Source: Bacteroidales bacterium (GTDB lineage Bacteria; Bacteroidota; Bacteroidia; Bacteroidales; UBA1715). Taken from it: a DNA stretch of 64,000 bases. Location of the stretch: NCBI GenBank assembly GCA_024402335.1, contig JAKSTZ010000007.1:1-64000 (forward strand). The letters are read 5' to 3'. The notes beneath the pieces are model-generated. The model was not told the DNA's origin. It was given only the letters and a program-made list of their open reading frames with translations, and searched no databases. The position numbers and the translations under genes were made by a program. Below, piece after piece: positions 34,197 to 42,205 of the stretch (position 1 is its first letter; every line of letters begins with the position of its first letter).

Positions 34197-35269
34197 TAGA
34201 AATCTAGGTATTTGGATGGTGTTTTTTCGGTAAAACAAGTATCAAGAACTGGGTCGCAGACGCAATATTCTCCTGCACCTGTTGGAACAATCACATATAT
34301 GTGCTGGAAGTTCCTACGACCTTCGTAGGCTGCAATTCTAAACTTGAACGGAATGTTCAAATTCGTAAGGATTGAGCCTATGAGTGTAGCGAAGCAATCA
34401 CAATCGCCTTTTCTGTCCCAAAGTGTTCGGAGCGGTCTGCGAACCTGTTCTATGAATCTATCATCGGGTTCGTATTGGATGTAGTTATATACGAAATCGA
34501 AGATGCTTTGAATCGTGTCGTGTAGGTTGTCTTTTTGTAGATGTTTGGCAAGTACCTTTGTATCGGAAGCGTATTTCTTGCAGATGTCTTTAACAAGGTT
34601 TACCGTATCGTACACGCTGCCGTTTGGAACCATAATCAAGTCTCGGTGCAATAGTTCCGATTTTGCAGGGATGAGCATCTCGTAGTCCTTGAATGGTTTG
34701 AGTTTCCGTTTGGTATTTGCCACGAGTCCAATACCAGAAACAGCTTTTGTATTTTTGCTTACATCCACCTTGCTTGCTTCTCCGAATTTTTCGGTAAAAT
34801 CAAATACAACGGAATTGTTCAAGATGCAGGTAATGTCAGCCGTTATATATTCTAAAATCTTTGTATAGTCTTGTGTTGTGAGGTAGGTTGTAACGGCACT
34901 GCCGATACATCTTACAAGTGTAAGTAGCGGAATCTCAACAATGATGTTGGAAAGCGTACTTGTCTTGTATTTTTGAATAAGGATAGACTGTGTGTTAGGC
35001 TTTAATGTTCCAACTTCAGTGTTATTGTATTTTAACACGACATTGGAAATTGAAATAGTAACCTCTTGGTCGGTGCGGTTCTCGAAATCAACGGCAACGG
35101 GAATCTGCAATTTACTGTTCTTTACAGAAATGCGTTTTATTCCGCCATCAATTTTGGGAGTACAGGTAAGTTGCTTTGTAAAGTTCAAAAGCGAACCGCC
35201 CTTTAGAACCAATAATAAAGCTCCTATACCTAAACCTGTTCCGATTACTATTTTTGTGCCTTTATTCAT
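34196..35269 (-). CDS. membrane-anchored transglutaminase-like protein
   Basis: A 357-aa protein. An N-terminal membrane segment (about 8-24, IVIGTGLGIGALLLVL) precedes a beta domain of about 90 residues resembling LEA2/WHy modules (IPVAVDFENRTDQEVTIS). The C-terminal 100 residues are transglutaminase-like: RKGDCDCFATLIGSI gives the catalytic Cys (C290), FQHIYVIVP the His (H323) and CDPVLD the Asp (D339). Such cysteine enzymes may crosslink or cleave peptides. In a structural operon it may act on the wall during entry or on virion proteins. First gene of the 35.3-31.2 kb operon. Confidence 0.7.
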   Translation of the reverse strand: MNKGTKIVIGTGLGIGALLLVLKGGSLLNFTKQLTCTPKIDGGIKRISVKNSKLQIPVAVDFENRTDQEVTISISNVVLKYNNTEVGTLKPNTQSILIQKYKTSTLSNIIVEIPLLTLVRCIGSAVTTYLTTQDYTKILEYITADITCILNNSVVFDFTEKFGEASKVDVSKNTKAVSGIGLVANTKRKLKPFKDYEMLIPAKSELLHRDLIMVPNGSVYDTVNLVKDICKKYASDTKVLAKHLQKDNLHDTIQSIFDFVYNYIQYEPDDRFIEQVRRPLRTLWDRKGDCDCFATLIGSILTNLNIPFKFRIAAYEGRRNFQHIYVIVPTGAGEYCVCDPVLDTCFTEKTPSKYLDF

Positions 35270-35853
35270 TTGTTTGAATTACGGCACAATGTTACGGTGG
35301 AGGTAATATGCGTTTTGGTATTTTCGGAGTTTACAGGAGTTTATTGGATGATAATGGTTAATAAAGTATAGAAAATAAATGGTTCTATTACTATAATTTA
35401 CACTATGGACTTTTTTTTTCTAATGTGTTTGTTGTATTCTGTTACTTTGGAATAGGTAGTGTTACAACAGGGACAAAATGAGATTTCGTTTTTTTTTGTT
35501 TAGTTGGGGTTTCTATGAAGATAATGTTGAATATTATGGTTTAATTATAAAAACATCAATTAAAATTAGGAAAAGCAAATCGTTTTTTTTATAAAGGTTA
35601 ATACTAAAAGAATAATGAAGGAACTATCACTCTAGGAAACTTGGAAAGAAGAATTCGAAGTGGAATATGATAGATACGATAATGGTAGAGTTCTATTGAT
35701 AAATGTAACAAAAGAAATGGTAGAATATACTATTTTGGATTCGCTAACAACTATCTAGAAAGGTGCATTTTGTGAATGACAAAAATAGGAACAATACATA
35801 TTGTTGGTTCCTATTTTAGATATTAATTAGTTGTAATATCTAAAAGTCAGAGG
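35270..35853. other. intergenic region with a small interrupted frame
   Basis: This 584-base, very AT-rich gap separates the structural operon from the defence operon. At 35615-35758 (plus) a 48-codon frame reads MKELSL, a TAG stop, then ETWKEEFEVEYDRYDNGRVL and onward to a second TAG. It looks like a decayed small gene. The gap should contain the promoter of the structural operon, but I could not find a convincing TAnnTTTG box on the minus strand. Confidence 0.4.
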
Positions 35854-36708
35854 TTAAGCTATGGACATATCTTCTTTAAATATATTTGGAATCCCAACAG
35901 AATCAGCCCATGCACTAATTTTTAAAAATAATTGAGTATTTTTAAATTTCTCTATATTGAAATGTTGCGCATATAATGTGTCGTAAGTTGTCCTCTTTAT
36001 ATTTTTACCGTTATTTACCCTTCTTATATACTGATATAAATATCTGTATGCGTCATGTCCATTAGTAATCTGGTCGAAATCAATTTTTTTACCGCTTACA
36101 AACGCAGCGACTTGAGCTTCATCAAAGTCAATCGAAGCATTGGCAGGATGCAACTTCAGTTTACTCCAATATGAAGTCATATTTATTGAGTTGTCATCTT
36201 GAATGTATGGATCTGGATGCATACCGTCAAAACATATTGCTTTACATATTTCATGGTTATACCATTTGATAAACGATATTTCTTTCACTGAATTACATAC
36301 AAATTCAAAAACGCCTTGCTCAGGAATTGGAACCCCATACAAATTGCACATATCTTCGCCACATCCTATTGCCAAGGATAAAATTTCGGTGTCATGTCCA
36401 TCAGTAAAAAAGATGTTGGCAAAATCTGGTCGCACAGAATCTAGGTTTTCGAAATCTGCATCACAGATACCCATGAAGCGGTTAGGATAGAATTCATTTA
36501 CTGCTGTAAAAACGGCAGGGAAATAAGCTTTACTCTTCAAAAAATCTAATATGGTAACGGTACTGGAAAAAACATCCTCATACATATTAACGTCGTCTTG
36601 TCCTTCAAGGGCAACAAGTACCTTTCCTTTATTTACAGGGTTCCTAAAAGTTTGAATGACACTAGAAATCAAACTATCTTTTGTTAATGATTCACTAATT
36701 GAGTTCAT
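35854..36708 (-). CDS. DUF4435/TOPRIM-like nuclease, AriB-like
   Basis: A 284-aa cytoplasmic protein. It shows the TOPRIM-type acidic set: E35 in VLVALEGQDD and the D83-x-D85 pair in FMGICDADFEN, followed by FFTDGHDTEIL. This is the DUF4435 pattern found in AriB, the effector of the PARIS anti-phage system. In PARIS, AriB is held inactive by the AriA ATPase and released by phage anti-restriction proteins. It overlaps the upstream ATPase gene by 4 bases, in the same gene order as ariA-ariB. Other ATPase-TOPRIM pairs remain possible. Confidence 0.65.
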   Translation of the reverse strand: MNSISESLTKDSLISSVIQTFRNPVNKGKVLVALEGQDDVNMYEDVFSSTVTILDFLKSKAYFPAVFTAVNEFYPNRFMGICDADFENLDSVRPDFANIFFTDGHDTEILSLAIGCGEDMCNLYGVPIPEQGVFEFVCNSVKEISFIKWYNHEICKAICFDGMHPDPYIQDDNSINMTSYWSKLKLHPANASIDFDEAQVAAFVSGKKIDFDQITNGHDAYRYLYQYIRRVNNGKNIKRTTYDTLYAQHFNIEKFKNTQLFLKISAWADSVGIPNIFKEDMSIA

Positions 36709-37985
36709 TCTTGTTGTTCTTCTTGAGCTACATACAAATCATAACACTCCTTGTATCTACTACCAATAATTTGGGGTGAATGCGTTGCAATTATCACTTG
36801 GGCATTTAGTGTTTTGCAAATAGTGGTAATATCTGACACAAATGTGTTTTGCCATGCGACATGCAACGAGTTTTCTGGTTCATCTATAAGAAGGATTGAA
36901 TCAGTCGTTGTATTGAAAATTGCATTAAACAGCATAATTATCTCATGTTGTTCTCCGCTTGACAATTTTCTGAGATCTAAAGGATAAGAGTCATAATCCA
37001 TTATAGCAGAAATACCATGATTAGGACTAAATTTAATTTGCTTATTGCTAAACATCTTTTGGTTTAACAATGTTTCAAATAATTGAAGTTGTTTGTATAA
37101 TCTATCATATATTTGGATATTTCGCTCCAGTTCCTCCATATATATAGATAATACCTCAGAATGTTTTTCTTCAAAAGGTCTAACAATCTTCTCTGTAGTG
37201 AGTCCCCAATCATATAGTTGTTTGAGCTTTAATTCCAATTTTTCTGATTTTGTTTTGTATTCTTCTTCTGTAAATGCTTTGTTTGCTATTAGCAATTTGT
37301 CATAAAGGCTATTGTTACTATTATTTACCTCCTTTAGATATTTGAAGTAGGCATCTCCCATAATAGTTTTTAATGCATTAGATACCTGATCTATTGATTC
37401 CACAACATGCCCTTCTCTATCCATTTTTTTTGACAAACGATTGGAATTTTGGATTGTGATGTTCAATGTTTGTAGTTGCATTAAGAACAGTAAAGCTTGT
37501 TCTTGTCCATGAAACAGTGATTCAAGGTTGTGAGGATCGTTTGCAAAATAATCCTCAAAAGAAGGGAACGAGCTACTTTCATAAAATGGTCTTCTGTCCT
37601 GAGCAGATTTGTAATTTCGTTTTGCAATATTATAAATCTTATCCGTTAAGTTTAGGTGAGCAGCAGGAGTTCCCATTTGACTCCAGGTAAACTCTAGTGT
37701 TCTATCACTTTGTCTTGCAATGTCAACTGTTTCCTTAATATTTTGGACAATACTTTTAATACATATAGTAATAGAGCCTTCAAATTTGATATTTATTTCA
37801 TCAAATGGTAGTGCATAGAAATAAAATAAATCGCATTTATGAAGAGAACTCAATATTGACAAAATAGTAGTTTTGCCATAGCCATTAGGACCCGTTATCA
37901 GAAATACCTGATTGTCTTCTGATATTGTAAACTTATAATCAAAAATATGGAATAGTCCTTTTACAGAAAAATGACTCAGCTTCAT
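36705..37985 (-). CDS. ABC/SMC-type AAA ATPase, AriA-like
   Basis: A 426-aa AAA_15/AAA_21-type ATPase. Walker A GPNGYGKT is at 32-39, the ABC signature LSSGEQ at 341-346, Walker B and catalytic Glu ILLIDEPENSLH at about 364-375, and the H-loop IIATHSPQ at about 398-405. A helical coiled insertion lies between. In PARIS this type of ATPase forms a homo-oligomer that senses a trigger and holds AriB. Upstream of it by 6 bases is an HNH gene and downstream, overlapping by 4 bases, the DUF4435 gene. The system would guard host and provirus against rival phages. Confidence 0.7.
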   Translation of the reverse strand: MKLSHFSVKGLFHIFDYKFTISEDNQVFLITGPNGYGKTTILSILSSLHKCDLFYFYALPFDEINIKFEGSITICIKSIVQNIKETVDIARQSDRTLEFTWSQMGTPAAHLNLTDKIYNIAKRNYKSAQDRRPFYESSSFPSFEDYFANDPHNLESLFHGQEQALLFLMQLQTLNITIQNSNRLSKKMDREGHVVESIDQVSNALKTIMGDAYFKYLKEVNNSNNSLYDKLLIANKAFTEEEYKTKSEKLELKLKQLYDWGLTTEKIVRPFEEKHSEVLSIYMEELERNIQIYDRLYKQLQLFETLLNQKMFSNKQIKFSPNHGISAIMDYDSYPLDLRKLSSGEQHEIIMLFNAIFNTTTDSILLIDEPENSLHVAWQNTFVSDITTICKTLNAQVIIATHSPQIIGSRYKECYDLYVAQEEQQE

Positions 37986-37991
37986 GTGATA

Positions 37992-38354
37992 TTATTTGTA
38001 ACGTTCTTCTAATTGAATACGCAAATTATCGTTAATCTTGTACATTACATCTGTAACATTCTGATTAACGTTTCCTTTTGCTTGCACTGCTACATTATAG
38101 ACAGGAAAATCATCTGCTTTTGAACGATTGTTTTCCCAATGCATAGCTCTTAAATTTATCGGCTCGGTCTTACCTCCTTTAGATACTGGAAAAGCATGGT
38201 CAACTTCCCAACCAAAAGGTGTAGCTTTTCCATACTCGGATTTAACAATCCAAGCTCCACAGCAATCTTTTCGTACAATGTCTTTATTATAACCATCGAC
38301 TATGGTAGCTTCGTTCCATACTCTTTGGATATCCTGTTCTGTAAGCATATGCAA
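37992..38354 (-). CDS. HNH endonuclease-like protein
   Basis: A 120-aa protein. GWEVDHAFPVSKGGKTEPIN and LRAMHWENNRSKAD give the HNH set D52-H53, N67 and H72 (with N75), but no zinc-binding Cys pairs are seen around it, other than CC at 31-32. It is the first gene of the three-gene operon with the AAA ATPase and DUF4435 genes. Canonical PARIS has only two genes, so this would be an added effector or a separate nuclease sharing the promoter. Confidence 0.7.
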   Translation of the reverse strand: MHMLTEQDIQRVWNEATIVDGYNKDIVRKDCCGAWIVKSEYGKATPFGWEVDHAFPVSKGGKTEPINLRAMHWENNRSKADDFPVYNVAVQAKGNVNQNVTDVMYKINDNLRIQLEERYK

Positions 38355-38411
38355 TTATTGATAATTAATTATTGTATAACAAATCTGTTCACTGGGCGTG
38401 GACAATATGGA

Positions 38412-38452
38412 AAATTTGTTACAAATTTACGATTTATTTTTTTTTTTTGCAA
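38412..38452 (-). promoter_or_regulatory. promoter with palindromic operator for the defence operon
   Basis: On the minus strand TAAATTTG (38422-38429) is a -7 box and TTG (38450-38452) a -33 box, with 20 bases between. AAATTTG-TTA-CAAATTT (38412-38428) is a perfect 7-base inverted repeat overlapping the -7 box, a likely repressor site. It lies 58 bases from the HNH start. Confidence 0.55.
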
Positions 38453-38537
38453 TAATATTTGTATTGACGAGCCTTTGTTAGTTCATGAAATTGCTTAGAA
38501 TTATTATCTTAGTTTTATATTATAATGAATGATGTTT

Positions 38538-39053
38538 TCAAAACATATAATTCATACCCACACAAACTCCCAAACCATTAGCTACTTGTTTGTGTGAAAT
38601 ATCATACCCAATAAAATATCCACTTGTAATTCCCCAATGCCAGCGTTTGGGCTTTTGAGGTATGGTTTGAATTATTGTGTGTTCGTGTTTGTTGTAGAAT
38701 ACTTGTAAACTATCAAGTATTGGTTGGTAGCCAGAAACAAAGGCGTTGTATGAAATAGTGTCGTTCTCGTTTGTTAAGGTATCCGTAAATTGGGCTGTTT
38801 CTATAGGAATTTCCACGGCTATAGGTATGCTATCTATAGTTCGTAAGGTGTCGATTTTTGTGCGATAGACATAGCGAACTGTTTCTTTTGGTTGGACGGA
38901 GATAACCGTGTCGTGCATTACAACGGTTATCGTGTCCAACTTGACTGCTTCGTTTGTACAGGAACTTGTGTATTTCCCCAAGTGGAAACCTCCTGTCCAT
39001 AAGCAAAGCATGAGAATTATTAATGAAAACGGAAAATCAGTGTCTTGTTTCAT
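38538..39053 (-). CDS. small membrane-associated protein, DUF6808-like
   Basis: A 171-aa protein with one N-terminal membrane segment (about 9-27, FSLIILMLCLWTGGFHLG) and a periplasmic part full of D-T/V repeats (LDTITVVMHDTVISVQ). The C terminus WHWGITSGYFIGYDI resembles outer-membrane beta-strand ends. Similar short proteins are frequent in Bacteroides phages and have been grouped as DUF6808. A spanin-like or entry role has been guessed but is not established. It overlaps the upstream gene by 4 bases. Confidence 0.55.
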   Translation of the reverse strand: MKQDTDFPFSLIILMLCLWTGGFHLGKYTSSCTNEAVKLDTITVVMHDTVISVQPKETVRYVYRTKIDTLRTIDSIPIAVEIPIETAQFTDTLTNENDTISYNAFVSGYQPILDSLQVFYNKHEHTIIQTIPQKPKRWHWGITSGYFIGYDISHKQVANGLGVCVGMNYMF

Positions 39054-39925
39054 CGGATTTTATAACCAAGTTTAGTTTCTGTAAGATGTTTTTTGTAGTT
39101 GGGAACAAGTTCTTTTAGATGGCTTTCGATAAAATCTCTCACATCGCTTGTGCAATAAATCACATTGCTGTCACCTTCGCTCTTGAAATCATACACGTGT
39201 TGCAGGAATACGCAATCGTCTACTTTGTCGGTTGCTTCGCAAAAGCCTTGTAGTACGGCAAGATGCTTATTGCTCATTCTTGCACCTTCTTCCTCGCACC
39301 GCCACATCCGCACGACCGCCGAAAGGTCTTCTATCTCTCTGCCGTTTGCTTTTTTCCAGCCTTGGCTTTGGTAATTATCACTTAATAGCCGTGTTTCCTT
39401 TTCTGGATTTTTCCTATTAAGCCAATAAAATTCTTTAAAAATAAAATTTTCTCTTTCTTTCTCTCTCTCTGCATCGGTTTGAGAGGGATTTAGAGAGAGA
39501 GATTTTTTATTTAATTTTATTTTATTCTTGTTTTTATTTTTATTAAGCGATGTTTGCGATTCTTCATTTTCATTTGCGATATATTGTGATTCATTGTTGT
39601 TATTTGTGATAGTTTGTGATTCGTCGTGATTATTTGCGACTGTTTGTGATGGTGCTTCTTTATTAGTGGTATTTCCCCAGCGTGTTTCATTTCCTGATTT
39701 ACCTGCTTCGGAGCGTTTCTCCCGTAGTTTTTGGTATTTCTCGTTGCCACGGTCTAAGTCTTCTTTAATGAACTTAAAGGCAAGTGCTGCCATTGGTGAT
39801 AGTTCTGTAAGTTGACCAGTTGTTCCGTACAAAATGGTCGCTTCGTAGATTTCTACCTTGGTGTCGTTCGGCAAGTCCTTGATTGCCTCGCACCAGCTTC
39901 CGTAAAATAAAAAAGCTTCTTTCAT
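39050..39925 (-). CDS. DUF6291-type replication-initiator-like protein
   Basis: A 291-aa protein. The N terminus (MKEAFLFYGSWCEAIKDLPN) and the IYEATILYGTTGQLTEL pattern are typical of DUF6291 proteins in Bacteroidetes phages. They are followed by YQKLREKRSEAGKSGNETRW. A low-complexity linker repeats ESQTITNNNN-like units and NKNKNKNK. The C-terminal 110 residues are helical. The layout resembles replisome-organiser proteins with a winged-helix N-terminal domain, but initiation activity is inferred. It lies in the early cluster. Confidence 0.55.
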   Translation of the reverse strand: MKEAFLFYGSWCEAIKDLPNDTKVEIYEATILYGTTGQLTELSPMAALAFKFIKEDLDRGNEKYQKLREKRSEAGKSGNETRWGNTTNKEAPSQTVANNHDESQTITNNNNESQYIANENEESQTSLNKNKNKNKIKLNKKSLSLNPSQTDAEREKERENFIFKEFYWLNRKNPEKETRLLSDNYQSQGWKKANGREIEDLSAVVRMWRCEEEGARMSNKHLAVLQGFCEATDKVDDCVFLQHVYDFKSEGDSNVIYCTSDVRDFIESHLKELVPNYKKHLTETKLGYKIR

Positions 39926-39946
39926 ATCATATAAATCAAATTGTTT

Positions 39947-40252
39947 CTAAATTTTTTTGAAAATATCGTTAAAACAATCCCATGCATTTTTCACAGGATT
40001 AAGAACTTCCTTCTGAAATCGTTGTAGTTGTTTTATAATCTCATTTATATCTTCTTTTTCACAGTTTTTTGTCTGTGTCTGTCGTTTTTCTTGCTTGGGT
40101 CGGTTTTGCTGCTTTGTTAGTTGCTCATACTCTTGTAACATTATCTTAAACAGAACATCGTTACCGTTATTCCTGTCAGGATGAAGTTTCATAGACCAAT
40201 AGTGGTAACGCTTTTTAATCTCCTGTTCGGTATGGCAGTCGTCAAAATACAT
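39947..40252 (-). CDS. short J-domain protein
   Basis: A 101-aa protein. Residues 1-50 are a DnaJ J-domain: EIKKRYHYWSMKLHPDRNNG with the invariant HPD. The rest is a charged helix. There is no Gly/Phe or zinc-finger region, so it could only recruit and stimulate Hsp70, probably the host DnaK. Phages use DnaJ/DnaK in replication-complex remodelling, which fits its place beside the replication-type gene. Confidence 0.7.
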   Translation of the reverse strand: MYFDDCHTEQEIKKRYHYWSMKLHPDRNNGNDVLFKIMLQEYEQLTKQQNRPKQEKRQTQTKNCEKEDINEIIKQLQRFQKEVLNPVKNAWDCFNDIFKKI

Positions 40253-40266
40253 GATTAGTCTATGGA

Positions 40267-40569
40267 TTATTCTTCTGTTTCTGAAATAATGGGTCTGCCT
40301 ACCGTATCACAGATAAGGTCAACTTGTTTTTGAGTAAGTTTTTTTGAACGAATCTTATAACCTGTATGTTTGAGTATAGACATAAGACGTTCGTTTGTGT
40401 GTACGTGGTTGGCAAATAGCTCTTTTGAAGAACAGTGCCCTAACTTTTCTGCAAGTTCTGCTTTGCTCATTGCGTATGGTTTTTCATATTTCCAGAAACA
40501 AGTATCTGGAATGTTGAGTCTAAAAGTTTTGGCTCTGCAGATTGTTTTTTTCGTTTTCTTAATATTCAT
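40267..40569 (-). CDS. hypothetical early protein
   Basis: A 100-aa protein if started at MNIKKTKKTICR, 11 bases after the upstream stop; the longer frame to 40617 would overlap the zinc-ribbon gene. The middle reads AMSKAELAEKLGHCSSKELF and a later part KLTQKQVDLICDTVGRP, so it may be a helix-turn-helix-type DNA-binding protein, as seen in Bacteroides phage early regions. Family not recognised. Confidence 0.5.
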   Translation of the reverse strand: MNIKKTKKTICRAKTFRLNIPDTCFWKYEKPYAMSKAELAEKLGHCSSKELFANHVHTNERLMSILKHTGYKIRSKKLTQKQVDLICDTVGRPIISETEE

Positions 40570-40580
40570 AGTTCGGTATT

Positions 40581-40847
40581 TTAAATTTTGTGTACTAATT
40601 GAAAATGAGTATGGCAATCGGGACAGATGTAGTCTTCATTCATTTCATCGAAAATAAGTCGAGACTGATTTGAGGACTTGTGACGTTTTTGTATGTACTG
40701 TTCAAGTTCTTCACGAGTGAATGGTGCATCTAAAAATTGTGGCAAAATGCTTTGGTAAATGTATAGGTAACTTTGTCCACTCCATGATGTCCCACAAACA
40801 GGACAAGAACTGATAACAAAATCGTTTTTTGGGTTTGTTATTTTCAT
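40581..40847 (-). CDS. small zinc-ribbon protein
   Basis: An 88-aa protein with two Cys pairs, CPVCGTSW (15-18) near the start and YICPDCHTHF near the end, spaced to bind one zinc ion. The middle is helical (FTREELEQYIQKRHKSS). It may bind nucleic acid or act as a small regulator. Its ATG overlaps the upstream stop (TGATG/TAATG-type junction at 40847), so it is in the early operon. Confidence 0.55.
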   Translation of the reverse strand: MKITNPKNDFVISSCPVCGTSWSGQSYLYIYQSILPQFLDAPFTREELEQYIQKRHKSSNQSRLIFDEMNEDYICPDCHTHFQLVHKI

Positions 40848-41182
40848 TATGATGCTTTTACTCGTTTAAATCTCGTTTTTGATAAGTCCACATGAGGAAT
40901 AAATTCCTCTATTTGAGGTTCGGAAGTGGCTATGCAGTTTGCTTTATTTTCTTCATCGCTGTAGAAAGCTTCTGTATTCGGATTTTTTTCACAGTAATCG
41001 TGAATCCATTCTCGAACTTCTGCAATATCGTATAAATAAATCCCGTTGTCTTTGCAGTAGGGCAATCCATCTTTACGCCAGCGTGTAAGCGTGCGTTTGT
41101 CGTCGATACTAAGAAGTATCATAAGGTCGCTATCTCCCTTTACGAAAATTGGAGTGAGAGGAACTTTTCTTTTTCTTGTCAT
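40847..41182 (-). CDS. helix-turn-helix early regulator, excisionase-like
   Basis: A 111-aa protein if started at MTRKRKVPL; an upstream ATG at 41221 adds 13 Lys/Arg-rich residues and would reach the divergent control region. LLSIDDKRTLTRWRKDGLPYCKDNGIYLY fits the MerR/excisionase-type winged HTH (HTH_17), with YDIAEVREWIHD. It is the first gene of the minus-strand early operon and faces the repressor, so it may be Cro-like or an excisionase. Confidence 0.6.
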   Translation of the reverse strand: MTRKRKVPLTPIFVKGDSDLMILLSIDDKRTLTRWRKDGLPYCKDNGIYLYDIAEVREWIHDYCEKNPNTEAFYSDEENKANCIATSEPQIEEFIPHVDLSKTRFKRVKAS

Positions 41183-41243
41183 AATTCTTAATTTTTTCTT
41201 GTAAATTCTTTTTGTTATCAAGTATTTATTATGGAAAAATTGC

Positions 41244-41251
41244 TATATTTG
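41244..41251 (+). promoter_or_regulatory. candidate -7 box for the repressor gene
   Basis: TATATTTG fits TAnnTTTG, 83 bases before the repressor ATG. No well-spaced -33 box is seen. Confidence 0.35.
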
Positions 41252-41267
41252 GCACAATAAATAATTG

Positions 41268-41310
41268 TTACTGCAATATTCAGTAATTTATTCTTGAAAT
41301 CCAAGAATAA
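41268..41310. promoter_or_regulatory. inverted repeats in the divergent switch region
   Basis: TTATTCTTG-AAATC-CAAGAATAA (41288-41310) is a perfect 9-base inverted repeat, 24 bases before the repressor ATG. Next to it TTACTG-CAATATT-CAGTAA (41268-41286) is a 6-base one. They lie between the early operon and the repressor gene and are probable operators of a lysis-lysogeny switch. Confidence 0.6.
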
Positions 41311-41334
41311 AACAAGAAATAATTTAGAGTAAAT

Positions 41335-41811
41335 ATGCAAATTGCTGATAGTCAAAAAATAAAAATTATGATGGCGGAGCTAAATATAAAGAATGCTTCG
41401 GTGTTAGCTAATATGTTGGGGATAAATCCGCAGGTTTTTTACGATATAAATAGCGGGAAATGTGGAATATCACAGAACGTGGTTGACAAAATTGTAGATA
41501 AATTTCCAACCGTAAGCAGGGATTGGTTGCTGACTGGTATGGGCGATGTAATTATCTCTGGTGATGCAGGAGCTGTTTCTCAATCGCAAGGTGTTGTGAC
41601 AGTTACAGGAAAGTCTGGTAACATCAATAATGGTTTAACGCAAGAAATGCAAATCAAATTGTTGGATGAAATCAAAGCTCAACGCATGGTTACAGAGCGA
41701 GCTCAAGTTGCATTGGAAAGAAATCAAGCACATTTAACCGCCAGTCAATCTGAAGTTAAAACATGCCAAGAACAAATAACCACTTTGCTGGAATTGTTAA
41801 AGAAAGAATAA
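41335..41811 (+). CDS. CI-like phage repressor
   Basis: A 158-aa protein. Residues 1-65 form a helix-turn-helix domain typical of Bacteroidetes prophage repressors: VLANMLGINPQVFYDI, then ISQNVVDKIVDKFPTVSR and the signature DWLLTGMGDV. A Gly/Ser/Thr linker follows, then a C-terminal coiled coil (LDEIKAQRMVTERAQVALER) for oligomerisation. There is no S24 LexA-like protease domain, so it should not be cleaved by RecA, and induction may use another signal. Divergent from the early operon across two inverted repeats; it probably keeps the provirus silent. Confidence 0.8.
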   Translation: MQIADSQKIKIMMAELNIKNASVLANMLGINPQVFYDINSGKCGISQNVVDKIVDKFPTVSRDWLLTGMGDVIISGDAGAVSQSQGVVTVTGKSGNINNGLTQEMQIKLLDEIKAQRMVTERAQVALERNQAHLTASQSEVKTCQEQITTLLELLKKE

Positions 41812-42205
41812 AAATAGCATATCATATTAAATCATTGTTGAGGAAGTTCCGCTGTGAAGTATGGGCTTCCTTTTTTTGTTATAGATGTCTGATATTTAGA
41901 AGGGTCGTGTTGATCTTGTAACTAATAAAAAACATGTTAAATTGATATGTATTTAAGTAGTTTCAATATATTCCAGTAGAAGATTTGATAAAGATTATCT
42001 GCAGAATAGATGTAAGTTTTTAGAATATTGTAATTAGCATTGTTTAATTATGAAGTGTGTCGTGATATGGAAATTACAGTTTAGACTTAAGTCGATAGGT
42101 TAGTGTGTGCTCTCGTTTGTGGAAAATGTTCGTACTATGTTCGTATAAACTCTCTTAAGAATAAAATAGATACTGATAATTAATTAGTTATAACAATAGG
42201 ATTTG
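41812..42205. other. non-coding right end of the element
   Basis: This 394-base AT-rich stretch holds no gene I can support. It carries the right copy of the 21-base TGTTCG-twin site (42123-42143), a probable recombinase arm site, and leads into attR. Confidence 0.55.
42123..42143 (+). repeat. right copy of 21-base TGTTCG-twin site
   Basis: Identical to 200-220 and in the same orientation: AAAATG, then TTCGTACTATGTTCG. It lies 62 bases inside attR, while the left copy lies 137 bases inside attL. Confidence 0.6.
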
